Below, one piece after another: positions 12,421 through 22,324 of a stretch of 60,000 nt of DNA. The notes under the pieces are model-generated. The model was not told where the DNA came from. It did not search any database and saw nothing but the letters and a program-made list of their open reading frames with translations. Made by a program: the position numbers and the translations under genes. This DNA is from Owenia fusiformis. Taxonomy: Eukaryota > Annelida > Polychaeta > Sabellida > Oweniidae. The stretch's first letter is position 1. Each line of letters begins with the position of its first letter. The stretch is taken from assembly GCA_903813345.2 (NCBI GenBank), contig CAIIXF020000010.1, forward strand, positions 29,166,425-29,226,424. Reading direction: 5' to 3'.

Positions 12421-13482
12421 TAATCGATATAGAAAATCTGCTGCATATTTCTCTCCATTTTAGAAGCTAGGGCCGCCGTATGGTTCCCATAGATCAATTG
12501 TGACTGAAGCAGTAGTATTCTTATGTGACATTTCCTGAGTGTCAAGTACATGTAATTATGACTGCCAACATTTCAGCATAAGAAAGATATCACGATTTGT
12601 AAGGACCCCAAAGCATATCTGATAAAGTTTATAACTTTTTACTAACATTTGGTTACTTTATCCATTATTTAAGACTGATTAACCCACTTTGAAATAAACA
12701 AACCAAGGAAATGTTTATGGAAATGTATATAAATGTTAACCTTCACTAGGCAAATAAATTTGAAATGTAAGTATCCAGGTACTTAAAGAAATCAGTATAG
12801 ATGGGTACTGAGATTTTCCAGCTTGACTTCAAAGAATTTTTTCTCCGAAAACAAATTGATTTTGGAATGAGTCAGCTTTTGAGAAAATCCAGTTTCGTGT
12901 GCCAAGTGCAGTTTTAATCGATTGTTTATGGTGAAATCTACAGCGTTAGCTAAGCTAGATCTATTTCAATTGCACATGAAGAAAATGTTGTAATGACCAT
13001 GGACTTGAAACTCAGATCTAATTCAAAATTGGTTTTCCCTACAATTCATGATGCTTTAACAATAAATAAAAATAATCAATAAAATATAAATTTAATTTAG
13101 CAATTTTAATTAACATATAAGTTTTCAATGAAAACCTTAACATTTCCATAGACTTAAACTCCTGCACAATTAATAAAGAGCTTTATTAGATTTCCCATCG
13201 TTTACAAGTGATTAAAAACCCCAAAATAGATTTTGTATGCAATGAGAAATAAACCTAAATTAGGAAACTAATTTGTACTAGTATAATGTTTCTTAATCTG
13301 ATAAGTAATATATCCTTATCCTCATGTAAACCTTCTTAACACATTAGAAACTGAAACCATACAGTGATCCATTATTTAGTGTAAACCTAACTATACAAGT
13401 ATACAAACTATAGATATTCAAATGCAGTGATATATCATGGCTATACCTAGTATTTTTCAATATAAATACACTTCATTTTACC

Positions 13483-13556
13483 ATTCTACCATGTTACATA
13501 TTCAAGGAGATCACGTGAGAAAGCATTGCGCACGCAACAGACTAATAAGTAATCAG
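13483..13556 (+). repeat. DIRS left terminus (inverted repeat plus circle-junction match)
   Basis: Positions 13504-13556 are the inverse of 18474-18526 over 53 bp with one mismatch. Positions 13483-13520 are a perfect 38-bp inverse of 18178-18215 in the internal complementary region. The 21 outermost bases (13483-13503) are therefore shared with the internal region but not with the right terminus. Confidence 0.9.
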
Positions 13557-13948
13557 TGTGTTGCAGACACGCAAAGAGAACAGACGTGGGCTCAAAGCAG
13601 CTTCACATGTTCATGTTTGAAATATAATTATTTCACATCAGTTCAAAATTGAACTTAACTGCAAAATTGCAGGGATATTTATATTAGGAATCCATTTCCC
13701 TCAGTAAGTTTACAACTTACTAGTGTACATGTACATTGATACAACCTTATTCATTAGTACGTTATGAGAATTTTCTAAATTTGTAACGTGTGTTCAGTGA
13801 AGCATTCAATATTGAATGCGTATATACTGTGCTAAGCCTATTTGGTCAACCAATTACAACGCAAAGCTCATAATTGAGTCAATTCTATTCAGGTGTGTTA
13901 TTTGAATAGACCTACGTGGCAAGCTAAATTATACCACGTGGAATTTAT

Positions 13949-14389
13949 ATGATGGCTGAAGCACAAGTTTCTAGTCCCAAACAGGGAAAGAAAATGCCAA
14001 CTACACTAACCATGGATTCTGGTTCTAGTAAATCAAAGTCTACTAGTAAATCTACCACCTCTAAGAGGTCTTCTGTAACAGATACACCAAGTGTATCAAA
14101 TGAGGATTCTGGACTCTCGGTGAAATTAGTCCACGACATCACGCAAGCATTGACTGTCGGTCTAGGAAATATTAAAGATAGCATGACCGAAGCAATTCAG
14201 GATATGAAATCCTCCTGGGATATTTCCAATCAAATTGATTATGATGAGGATTATGAACAGTCTGATAATGCTATGGATGTTGATTCGTGTGAAACCTCTG
14301 GTAAAACACATGAAGGAAACTCCGAGGCTAATGCTCTGTCCACTTTCATGAAGAAAATCCATGATAAGGCCAAGTTACAAGACCGCTAA
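13949..14389 (+). CDS. DIRS gag-like ORF, first part
   Basis: 146 codons from ATG to TAA. The Ser/Thr/Lys-rich N terminus and acidic middle (DYDEDYEQSDNAMDVD) resemble the unstructured N-terminal part of DIRS gag proteins. It ends as the gag-like sequence continues in another frame, overlapping it by 29 nt. The product would bind element RNA in particles; no enzyme motif is visible. The frame change near 14380 could be a mutation or a programmed slip. Confidence 0.7.
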   Translation: MMAEAQVSSPKQGKKMPTTLTMDSGSSKSKSTSKSTTSKRSSVTDTPSVSNEDSGLSVKLVHDITQALTVGLGNIKDSMTEAIQDMKSSWDISNQIDYDEDYEQSDNAMDVDSCETSGKTHEGNSEANALSTFMKKIHDKAKLQDR

Positions 14390-15044
14390 AATGGAGGAGC
14401 ACAAAACTCCCGAGAATGTACCCTTATTATGCACTACCAAGGTAAACGAACCTATTTGGGCAAGGGTAACGTCTGAGGTACGCTCCAATGATATAAAATA
14501 TCAGAAGGTCCAATCACCTCTGGTGAAAGGCATAATTGCCTCGTCACGTGCTCTTGAGAAAGTGGACGGCCTAAAACAATCGTTATCTAAAGATACTGAT
14601 GAATACGACGACGTGCTGGGGAATATCGCCGAAATGGTATATGAAAATATACTTTTCTGCACGTATGCGAACCTGAAGTTGAATATGCGCAGACGAGAAT
14701 TGTTCAAAAACGAAATCAACCAGGGTTTTAAACACCTATGCGCAAAATCCGTCCCAATCACTCAGTGGCTATTCGTAGACGATATCTCGAAACAAGTCAA
14801 GGAAATTTCCGAGATGAATAAAACCCAACTGAGAGGCGTTTTCAGTAACCGAGGTCGTGGTTACCGTGGAGGCTATAAAGGCCTTGGTCGTGGACGTGGA
14901 GCCAATAACCATTTTTTATGGCAAGGCGACAAGTCAAACACCGGTCAGCGGAATTCCTACAAAGGAAATGGCGCCAAGAGAGGCAAGTGGTCAAAGACCA
15001 AGTCCCAGAACAAGTCGTCCCAGGACCAAGCTGCTTCACAGTAG
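14361..15044 (+). CDS. DIRS gag-like ORF, second part
   Basis: 227 codons in a different frame from the first gag segment. The first available ATG is at 14361, but real translation may enter from the upstream frame. The middle (about residues 30-150: PIWARVTSEVRS, VDGLKQSLSKD, FKHLCAKSVPITQWLF) is the helical core typical of DIRS gag. Residues 163-180 are an Arg/Gly-rich patch (NRGRGYRGGYKGLGRGRG), a likely nucleic-acid-binding tail. It has no zinc knuckle, as is usual for DIRS elements. It overlaps the start of the polymerase frame by about 127 nt. Confidence 0.75.
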   Translation: MIRPSYKTAKMEEHKTPENVPLLCTTKVNEPIWARVTSEVRSNDIKYQKVQSPLVKGIIASSRALEKVDGLKQSLSKDTDEYDDVLGNIAEMVYENILFCTYANLKLNMRRRELFKNEINQGFKHLCAKSVPITQWLFVDDISKQVKEISEMNKTQLRGVFSNRGRGYRGGYKGLGRGRGANNHFLWQGDKSNTGQRNSYKGNGAKRGKWSKTKSQNKSSQDQAASQ

Positions 15045-15241
15045 AAGAGCCTATCAAGATTGACACCGAGCCTGAAAAGGTAAGATCAATTCTATATAAT
15101 TCAGTCAAAGAATTTCAAGGTGGTCGTCTCAAACAATTTATGCATGAATGGCAATTGTTGACGTCAGACAAATCAATCTTAAATGCAATTAATGGCTATA
15201 CAATTGAATTTTGTAATGATGATATTATACAAAATCAATAG
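14918..15241 (+). CDS. DIRS reverse transcriptase, N-terminal segment, ends at in-frame TAG
   Basis: Same reading frame as the large polymerase ORF that starts at 15281; the TAG at 15239-15241 separates them. The segment around 15118-15210 (GGRLKQFMHEW..LTSD.SILNAINGYTIEF) is the conserved entry to DIRS reverse transcriptases. The stop therefore splits one protein; it is not a boundary between two genes. The upstream part overlaps gag. Translation of the main domain would need stop readthrough or internal initiation at 15281, or the copy is dead. Confidence 0.7.
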   Translation: MARRQVKHRSAEFLQRKWRQERQVVKDQVPEQVVPGPSCFTVEEPIKIDTEPEKVRSILYNSVKEFQGGRLKQFMHEWQLLTSDKSILNAINGYTIEFCNDDIIQNQ

Positions 15242-15280
15242 GCTCGAAATTCAAAATTCTCTAAATCTGAGAACGAAAAC

Positions 15281-17149
15281 ATGGATATAGAAATCAATAA
15301 ATTTCTAAAGAAGGGTATAATCATCCCGGTTAATCACTCAGAGAGAGGTTATGTTTCACCTATCTTTCTTACGCCCAAACATGATGGATCAAAAAGAAAA
15401 ATCCTCAACTTATCTGATTTAAATAAAAACGTAGAATATCATCATTTCAAAATGGAGAATCTACAGCATGCTATTGACATTTTGTTACCAAATATGTACA
15501 TGTCCTGCGTCGACGCTAAGGACGCTTATTACAGTGTTCCCATTGCTTATGATTCTCAAAGATTTCTGCAATTTGAATGGAAAGGCCAATTGTATCAGTA
15601 TACATGTTTGGCTCAAGGGCTGAGTTCCGCTCCTAGAATATTCACTAAAATAATGAAGCCTGTGTACGCTAAATTGCGAAATGAAGGTCATTTGTCAGTA
15701 GCATTCATTGACGATTGCTGTTTATTTGCAGAAACCTATGAACAATGCAAGCAGAATTTGTTTGACACGATCACATTGCTTCGAAAGCTTGGCTTCATAA
15801 TCCACCCTGAGAAGGTGACACTAGAACCTACACAGGTAATAACGTTTCTTGGATTCATTTTGAACTCTGTCGAAATGACTGTAAAATTACCACCAGAAAA
15901 GTCTCAGACACTCAAAAAATTGTGTAGAAATATGATATCACGTGATAACTGCACTATTAGAGAAGTTGCACAAATCATTGGGAAATTTGTTTCTTCTTTT
16001 CCTGGAGTTCAATATGGTCAATTGCACTACAGGAATGTTGAACGAGATAAAACATTGGCTCTGTCCTTAAATAAAGGCAATTTTGATGCATGCATGATTT
16101 TATCTGAAGCTGCTAAGTCTGATTTACAATGGTGGATAAATAATGTTGATACTGCTTTCAGATCAATCTCAATTCCAGAACCAATTGTCTTTCTGAGAAC
16201 GGACAGTAGTACCCTAGGTTGGGGTACATTTGATGTTGTTAATGATGTGAAGACCGGAGGCCGTTGGTCAGACGAGGAATCTAAACATCATATCAACTAT
16301 CTTGAATTACTGGCTATATTTTTAGGTTTGAAATGCTTTTGTAAAGCACATTCCGACATCCACGTTCGTGTACAAACGGACAATACCACAGCTCTTGCTT
16401 ATGTTAACAAGATGGGTGGAATGACATCACCAGATTGTGATTTGTTAGCAAAACAAATTTGGAATTTCTGTATTTTTAGAAAAATCTGGCTGAGCGCTGC
16501 ATTCATTCCAGGGTGTCAAAATGTCGAAGCCGACGCAGAATCCAGAGTGTTTCATGATGAAACGGAGTGGATGGTTGATAAATCGGTCTTTGATCGTATT
16601 TGTAATCTGCCAAACTGGCCATCACCAGTAATTGATATGTTTGCATCTAGGTTGAATCACCAGTTGCCACGCTATGTCTCTTGGAGACCTGATCCAAATG
16701 CTGAAAACGTTGACGCATTAAATATCAAATGGGATAATGAATCAATCTATGTTTTTTGTCCTTTCAGTTTAATCACGAAAGTCCTGCAGAAGATAGAATG
16801 CGAGGGCCTGACTCACGTGATCATCATCGTTCCGATGTGGACAACGCAGCCGTGGTGGCCAAAACTTCTAAGAATGTTGATCGACCCCCCGGTGATTCTA
16901 CCAAAACGTCAAACATTACTGACATTACCGTACGATCGGACCAAGGTCCATCCACTTTGGAACAAGATGAGTTTGATCTGTTGTCTTTTATCAGGACATC
17001 AATCGAAAGCCAAGGCGTTTCGAAGGACACTGCAAACGTTATTCTACTCTCGTGGAAAGCGGCATCCAAGAAACAGTACTCAGTGTACTTACGTAAGTGG
17101 GTACTCTTCTGTCGTCGACGGAATTACGATCCCTTACACGCATCTTTGA
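15281..17149 (+). CDS. DIRS reverse transcriptase / RNase H / methyltransferase-like polyprotein
   Basis: 622 codons from ATG, with the frame open from 15242. Reverse transcriptase occupies roughly residues 1-210: motif A CVDAKDAYYSVPI with Asp78, QGLSSAP (motif B), and the catalytic box AFIDD with Asp144 and Asp145, an F-I-D-D form of Y-x-D-D. RNase H follows at about 303-425: Asp308 in RTDSSTLGWG, Glu342 in NYLELLAI, Asp367 in VQTDNTTALAY, and NVEADAESR with Asp418. The last third (about 450-535, VIDMFASRLNHQLPRYVSW onward) matches the Dam-like adenine methyltransferase region of DIRS elements. The usual N/x-P-P-F/Y catalytic loop reads F-C-P-F here, so that activity is doubtful. The 3' end overlaps the recombinase ORF by 394 nt. 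Confidence 0.93.
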   Translation: MDIEINKFLKKGIIIPVNHSERGYVSPIFLTPKHDGSKRKILNLSDLNKNVEYHHFKMENLQHAIDILLPNMYMSCVDAKDAYYSVPIAYDSQRFLQFEWKGQLYQYTCLAQGLSSAPRIFTKIMKPVYAKLRNEGHLSVAFIDDCCLFAETYEQCKQNLFDTITLLRKLGFIIHPEKVTLEPTQVITFLGFILNSVEMTVKLPPEKSQTLKKLCRNMISRDNCTIREVAQIIGKFVSSFPGVQYGQLHYRNVERDKTLALSLNKGNFDACMILSEAAKSDLQWWINNVDTAFRSISIPEPIVFLRTDSSTLGWGTFDVVNDVKTGGRWSDEESKHHINYLELLAIFLGLKCFCKAHSDIHVRVQTDNTTALAYVNKMGGMTSPDCDLLAKQIWNFCIFRKIWLSAAFIPGCQNVEADAESRVFHDETEWMVDKSVFDRICNLPNWPSPVIDMFASRLNHQLPRYVSWRPDPNAENVDALNIKWDNESIYVFCPFSLITKVLQKIECEGLTHVIIIVPMWTTQPWWPKLLRMLIDPPVILPKRQTLLTLPYDRTKVHPLWNKMSLICCLLSGHQSKAKAFRRTLQTLFYSRGKRHPRNSTQCTYVSGYSSVVDGITIPYTHL

Positions 17150-17970
17150 GTTTGGGACTTGATTTCCTTACGTCATTATTCAAAGATAACCTAAGTTATA
17201 GTGCTATTAACACTGCAAGATCAGCACTCTCTTTGATCATGTCGTATGACTCTGTGACTTTTGGATCCAATCCTCTCGTTTCCAGATTCATGAAAGGTGT
17301 ATACAATGATAGACCTCCTTTGCCTAAATATGACTCTACTTGGGAGGTTTCTACTGTACTCAATTATCTTGAAACGCTATCGCCTAATGAAACTTTAACA
17401 CTTAGAGATCTTGCGATGAAATTAGTGACATTACTAGCCTTAGTCACAGGACAACGTCGACAAACTCTACATTCACTTGAAGTACATAACTGTGTTGAAG
17501 AAAAAACTTGTTACAAACTCTTAGTATCTAAATGTCTTAAGACATCCAAATGTGGTAAAAGTTTACCTGTTTTAACATTGCCTAAATATGGGAATACACG
17601 ATTATGTGTATGTGATGCATTGAAGAATTACATTGACCGCACGGACACTCTGCGGGGTAATGAAAAACAATTATTCATAAGCTGTCAAAAACCATTTTCT
17701 GCAATATCTTTAGATACTATCAGTCGTTGGATTAAATGTGCATTAGAAAAATCAGGCGTCAATGTACAATTATTCAAACCACATTCAACACGTTCTGCCT
17801 CTACTTCAGCAGCCCTGAGGGCAGGCAGTAGTTTAGATTCTATTCTTAATGCTGCAGGATGGAGCAGCAGTGCAACGTTTGCAAAGTTCTATAATAAGCC
17901 CTTACATTGTAAAAATGACAAAAGTCAATTTGGTTTAGCTGTTTTAAACTCGGCTACTACATGTAAGTGA
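16756..17970 (+). CDS. DIRS tyrosine recombinase
   Basis: 404 codons, uninterrupted; the exact start is uncertain because the first 130 or so codons overlap the polymerase ORF in another frame. The SAM-like core-binding part is about residues 85-180 (KQYSVYLRKWVLFCRRRNYD, NTARSALSLI). The catalytic domain has the first Arg in TGQRRQTLHSL (234/235), H-x-x-R in KPHSTRSAS (His343, Arg346), Trp in place of the second His in AAGWSSSATF, and the nucleophile Tyr379 in FAKFYNKP. This R-H-x-x-R-W-Y set is standard for DIRS recombinases, which integrate the circular DNA copy. Confidence 0.93.
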   Translation: MSFQFNHESPAEDRMRGPDSRDHHRSDVDNAAVVAKTSKNVDRPPGDSTKTSNITDITVRSDQGPSTLEQDEFDLLSFIRTSIESQGVSKDTANVILLSWKAASKKQYSVYLRKWVLFCRRRNYDPLHASLSLGLDFLTSLFKDNLSYSAINTARSALSLIMSYDSVTFGSNPLVSRFMKGVYNDRPPLPKYDSTWEVSTVLNYLETLSPNETLTLRDLAMKLVTLLALVTGQRRQTLHSLEVHNCVEEKTCYKLLVSKCLKTSKCGKSLPVLTLPKYGNTRLCVCDALKNYIDRTDTLRGNEKQLFISCQKPFSAISLDTISRWIKCALEKSGVNVQLFKPHSTRSASTSAALRAGSSLDSILNAAGWSSSATFAKFYNKPLHCKNDKSQFGLAVLNSATTCK

Positions 17971-18177
17971 TTCTTTATAGTAACACTTATTAGGCTCTGT
18001 GTCAATATTGGCGTCGTAATTTTATGACGTTTTTGTATTATTTGCATTTGATTGTTTAATAAATAATGAATACCTCATTATATTATGCCTTGTTCTATGT
18101 GAAAGTGATTGATTTACATTATAAAATGTCTTGTCACATAGTTTGTTTGATGAATGTGTCCATCTGGGCTTTAAACA

Positions 18178-18296
18178 TCTCACGTGATCTCCTTGAATAT
18201 GTAACATGGTAGAATTGGAAGTTAAACGAGCCTTTGGAAAAGGTGAATTTTGACTGGAATTCTACCTGTTACATTGATTCAAGGAGATCATGTGCC
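18178..18296 (+). repeat. DIRS internal complementary region
   Basis: Positions 18178-18215 are the perfect inverse of the left end (38 bp). About 45 bp further on, 18260-18296 runs in the opposite sense (aattctacctgttacattga, then ttcaaggagatcatgtg), so the region is itself an imperfect palindrome centred near 18237. In DIRS elements this region templates restoration of both termini during formation of the circle. Confidence 0.85.
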
Positions 18297-18473
18297 CATA
18301 CCCAGGGACTACCCTCCCTTTATTATACTCCAGTGTGTGGTGTGAACGTTAACATACTTTATATACCTATGATTAAAGTATTCTAGATCACAAACGTAAG
18401 TCAATATAATTTCAGAACTATTGAATTGAATTCACGTTTGATTTATTCATCTAGACACATTCATCGTTAAAGG

Positions 18474-18526
18474 CTGATTACTTATTAGTCTGTTGCGTGC
18501 GCAATGCTTTCTCACATGATCTCCTT
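18474..18526 (+). repeat. DIRS right inverted terminus
   Basis: 53 bp, inverse of 13504-13556 with one mismatch (catgtg against cacgtg). A separate GTGAACACC element begins only ten bases later. Confidence 0.9.
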
Positions 18527-18536
18527 ATTACATGTA

Positions 18537-18713
18537 TAGTAAAACCTGCCTTAGTGAACACCTCTCTCTAGTAAATACCTATGTTTAGTAACAACACTTC
18601 AATACACATTTTACATTGACACCTGTATAAAATCCCCTTTATAGTGAACACTTACCTGCAGTGCACATTTTTTGTAGCTCTGTAGGTGTTCACTATCTAC
18701 AGGTTTCACTGTA
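18537..18713 (+). repeat. 177-bp GTGAACACC miniature inverted-repeat element
   Basis: Ends tagtaaaacctgccttagtg and cactatctacaggtttcact form an imperfect inverted repeat of about 28 bp. The interior has further 'gtgaacac' units. Confidence 0.7.
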
Positions 18714-20653
18714 TTATAAAGTAAGTATATAGAAATTTTATAAAGATTGGGAGTGAAATATGAATAGTAATTTTTTTTAAAATCAAGGTTTTCCTCAGGG
18801 ATAAATTCATTAAAAACGAGCATTCACTTACTAGTAACATGTTTTTGTATATAGTTCACTCATATTGCCCAATGTTTAGAATTAAAAAGCTATAAAGTTT
18901 CATGGCGATCCATGCTGTCTGTACAGATCATATTTGCATATCATAAAGCACTAACAATCTTTACCATTTACTACAACTCTAAAGTAAAAGATAATACCCT
19001 GAACTAAAACACCTAGAGGTCTGTTTTTAAATAAAAAGTTAAGTTCTCAAGGCTGGATTTAATGATACGTAAAACAGGCATGAAATCGCAACTCCAAATT
19101 ATACCAAAGTGCCGGAAAGTAAGGAAGTTATTCAAATTTTAGGGAGAAATAGTATGATGGACATTTTGAGCTGGGTTAGAATAATCATCACTTGATAAAT
19201 ACAAGATTCTGATAACAGGTTAAGTAGGCTAGCACTACCAGTATGGAGATCTCAATAATTTTATGTTATACAGTAAAACATGTGGCTTTACACGTCATTC
19301 TTGTTAACAGGAGCGACATTGTCTCAAATATACTTTTTAGTATACATTTATATATTCAAACTCTCTCTGTATAAGTGTACTCTTATACATATATTGAAAA
19401 ATATTGTGAAAACAATTTTGAACAAAAATATGTCTGGTAGTGGTATAGATAAATAAATCCTAGTAAGTGATTAAATATTAATGAAACCTAAATTACGTAT
19501 AATTTATTTTGAGTTATAATTACTGAATTATATTGCATTAACTTGATCAAGGGTTACACTTAGTAATTAGAACATATGTCACATGTCCCTCGCATTTAAC
19601 AACATTAGCTTTATAGTTAAATACGAAATTATGATAAATCTGATGGAATTAACAAGATTTGGAACAGACAAGATCAAGACACTTTAAATTCTGAAGAAAT
19701 GTCAAAATACCAAAGAACTCATTGAGATTTAACAGAGGAAGAGTGAAATGAGCATGAAAAATGTAAGGTTTGAACAGGTTGAAAAACCTGCTGAGGTACT
19801 AATATGAGCACTGAGGAAACATAAACATTATGTCATTGGCCATGAGTATTACATGAAAACTTGACACGGAATCTCAAGGAGTTGAAAATGACATAGAGCA
19901 TGCTTGAAATGTACTCAAGTCATGCTTCAAATATACTCAATCCATGGTTCAAATGCACAGTTAAGAGCCATATTTACTCAGTTCATGCTTCAAACATAAT
20001 ATTCTACCGCTTTTCTAGTTAGTTACAAATTAGTAGTCCTTGATTATTTGAAATTGATTCTAAATGTGTCCAGGCCATGATCAGGACACGTCATGCAGTA
20101 TAACCATGGTAAATGACATGATATATCCTTATTTGGAAATATTGCGACTAAGACCACATGCCTTTGGCTTACAATTTGATTACAGGTATTACAAAGTTGA
20201 GAAACCACATACACTACATAAGAAAATCACACGAAAGTATCATCTTGAATATTCATGGTTTCAAAGAAAAGGGAAGGTTCATCCTTCATTTCCTGGTTTG
20301 GAAAAATCTCTTTGGAACATGAGAATCTGTATTGTCTTTCCTGGGAACAATTGCATATTCAATCAAATGAAATCATATTCAAAATGCTGTTCAAAACCCT
20401 CAAACCCCATAAAATGAATAACAAAACATAACGTTTATATGTATGTGTAAAGGAATCTAGACTTGTTTACAGCCCACCTGTTACCTGAGTTGACCTACTT
20501 TTTCAGTTTTTAAAAAACTACGAAACAAACATCATCGAAATTGCATTCACTTTAAATGTGCACTAATTTGTTTTAAATATTACTGAGAGTATGCATACTA
20601 AGTTCTAATTTTGATAGGTAACGTCTATAAGATAAATCAATCAAATGACTTAC
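18714..20653. other. Gene A first intron, proximal part: nothing recognised
   Basis: Two kilobases of AT-rich DNA next to the signal-peptide exon. A weak relic of the dispersed 170-bp family may lie at 19690-19760 (agagtgaaatgagcatg). A 117-codon open frame at 20064 lacks similarity I recognise and lacks splice signals, so it is not called. Confidence 0.5.
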
Positions 20654-20690
20654 CTGAAATAAATGCAAAAATTGTCAAGATTTTAAACAT
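20654..20690 (-). CDS. Gene A exon 1: start codon and signal peptide
   Basis: Thirty-seven coding nucleotides beginning at ATG in a good context (gtcaccATG) and ending at a gtaag donor in phase 1. It encodes MFKILTIFAFIS. Spliced to the Ig exon at 1485 it continues VALGQDI, giving a short basic start, a hydrophobic core of about 12 residues and a likely cleavage after ALG: a typical signal peptide. A TATA box lies about 110 nt upstream. The link to the exon 19 kb away rests on matching phase, orientation and a sensible signal peptide, not on transcript data. Extra exons inside the long intron cannot be excluded. Confidence 0.7.
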
Positions 20691-20796
20691 GGTGACTGAT
20701 GATCAGCTGTTTTCTTCCGTAGTTTTCTTGAGATCAAAAGAAGTATCCTCCTTCACAATAGCGTTAACTTAAAGAACTCCTCATCCACTTTCCGAC

Positions 20797-20806
20797 TATA
20801 TATAGA
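20797..20806 (-). promoter_or_regulatory. Gene A TATA box / core promoter
   Basis: Reading the minus strand, ctatatatag stands about 110 nt upstream of the gene A ATG. That leaves room for a start site some 30 nt downstream (about 20765-20775) and a 5' leader of roughly 75-85 nt. The flanks are less AT-rich than the surrounding DNA. No further binding site was recognised with confidence. Confidence 0.5.
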
Positions 20807-22324
20807 ACAAGTGTAGTTATGGTTGCTATTCCATGAGATAATCGTTTATAAGTGTAGTAACTTTTAACGGTAACCCGCTCAAAATATGTCCGCCATTCAG
20901 TTGTAAGCTGTCCCGGCATGCATTGCGGCTAAAGTGGATGACAAATTAAAACAAATAAATGTGTCATGTAGTTGGTTTATTTACATTCAATCTGTAATAC
21001 GATCTTATCGAGGACTTCAGGAAATAATCCTTGATTTTTTATGTTATTCCTTATCAGTATTTATTTTTCATTATTAGTGTTATTTGCATTTCAAATTTCC
21101 AGGTGAGTAATTTCGTTTTCAAATACCTTAAATGATTCCGACATTTAAGTTCAAAGGTCGGTCTTAAAGACTCACCTGAACCCCGCCCACTTAGTCGCAT
21201 CTTAAGAAAACAAGATACTTTTTTGTTGTTTATTAATGCAATAATACTATTGTTTTGATTACAGAACAAACAACTTGCAAATAAGCAAAAACACATTTAC
21301 CAACGATTCAGCCCTCAAGGCAAACGTTTAGAAGCTAAAGTTATGTCAGGTATGACCACAGGCACAGGAAGATTTAAATCCCCCCCGCCAGTCACTGTCT
21401 TTTTTTCTACCTAATACATAGTGAGTGGGAGGGGGATGAACTCTTGTTCCCGTGTCTGTGGGTATGACCCTGCTCCTAAAAAATGAAGAATAGATTCAAA
21501 GACTATACTGTAAACTTAGTTACATTGATGACTGTACCCCTCCCACCAACTTCCATTTTAATGATTACTTCCCCTTGTAATAATCCCAAGCAAATTCTTA
21601 TTAAAGTGGTCATAAGTACTTCATGAATGACCACCACTCTTGAAGTTATTAGGCTATTAGACAATATCAGTTTGTGTACAGAGATATATTGAGAGAGATA
21701 ATAGTTTCAAATTCTTTGATCCCACACATATCCTTGAAATTTGTTCAGGGGTTTTAGTTAATAGGCTGTAGGGTATAATGTCAAAAATATCATTTAACAG
21801 ATTGACCCAATAATATACTAACAGATTTAAGTTTGTTTTTTATTTTGTTTTCCTTTATGTTATTTGATGTAAACAAAATTAAAGCACATTTTGGTGGGGG
21901 TTCATGGGATATTTGTATTTCCGGCTTATCAATTAGGCTCTTGTAAATAAATGATCCTTTTGGCTTTTAACAGACCCAGTCTGGTCTTCACACATTCTCA
22001 AACCATTTTCTTCTATTCCTAAGATTTTCAGAGTTTCCTTTTCATATTTTTGTAATTCTCAAGTGTAAGAGGGAGCAACCAAGGTCACCTTGTCCCCTTT
22101 GCATCAAAAATCCCGAATAAAAATCAAACTTACTGCAAGGGCCTTATCACCCAAAGTAATAAACTAAGATTTCAGATAAGTCAGACAATAAAATTAAAAT
22201 TAATGATCAATATGTTTGTTTGTTCCATGTCATGTGTGCTTATTGTAAATACAGTGACACTTGTATGTGAGAACACACTTGGTCTTCCAATAGATATAGG
22301 ATGCCAATTTTTCTATTTGTGTCC

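Larger units (their letters stand above)
1486..13482. other. Gene A first intron, distal part: repeats only
   Basis: Twelve kilobases without a recognisable exon on either strand. Contents: miniature elements listed separately at 1920, 2389, 2979, 4290, 5030, 8922 and 10025; a 91-bp direct repeat at 3742; a GTGAACACCT-like array at 7012; a 21-bp triplet at 9301; and C- or G-rich runs near 5562, 6033 and 6530. A short kinase-like open stretch at 12301 is listed on its own. The rest is low-complexity AT-rich DNA. Confidence 0.6.
13483..18526 (+). mobile_element. DIRS-type tyrosine-recombinase retrotransposon, near complete
   Basis: About 5.0 kb, in the usual size range of DIRS elements, lying antisense to gene A in its first intron. 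In order: left inverted terminus, two gag-like frames, reverse transcriptase/RNase H/methyltransferase-like frame, overlapping tyrosine recombinase frame, internal complementary region, right inverted terminus. DIRS elements replicate through a circular intermediate that is integrated by the recombinase, so no target-site duplication is expected and none is seen. The two breaks (gag frame shift near 14380, TAG at 15239-15241) suggest a young but possibly inactive copy. The recombinase frame is uninterrupted. Confidence 0.93.

Noticed and set aside
20064-20417. 117-codon plus-strand open frame near gene A.
   Set aside because: No similarity recognised, antisense within the intron, no promoter or splice evidence; consistent with chance.
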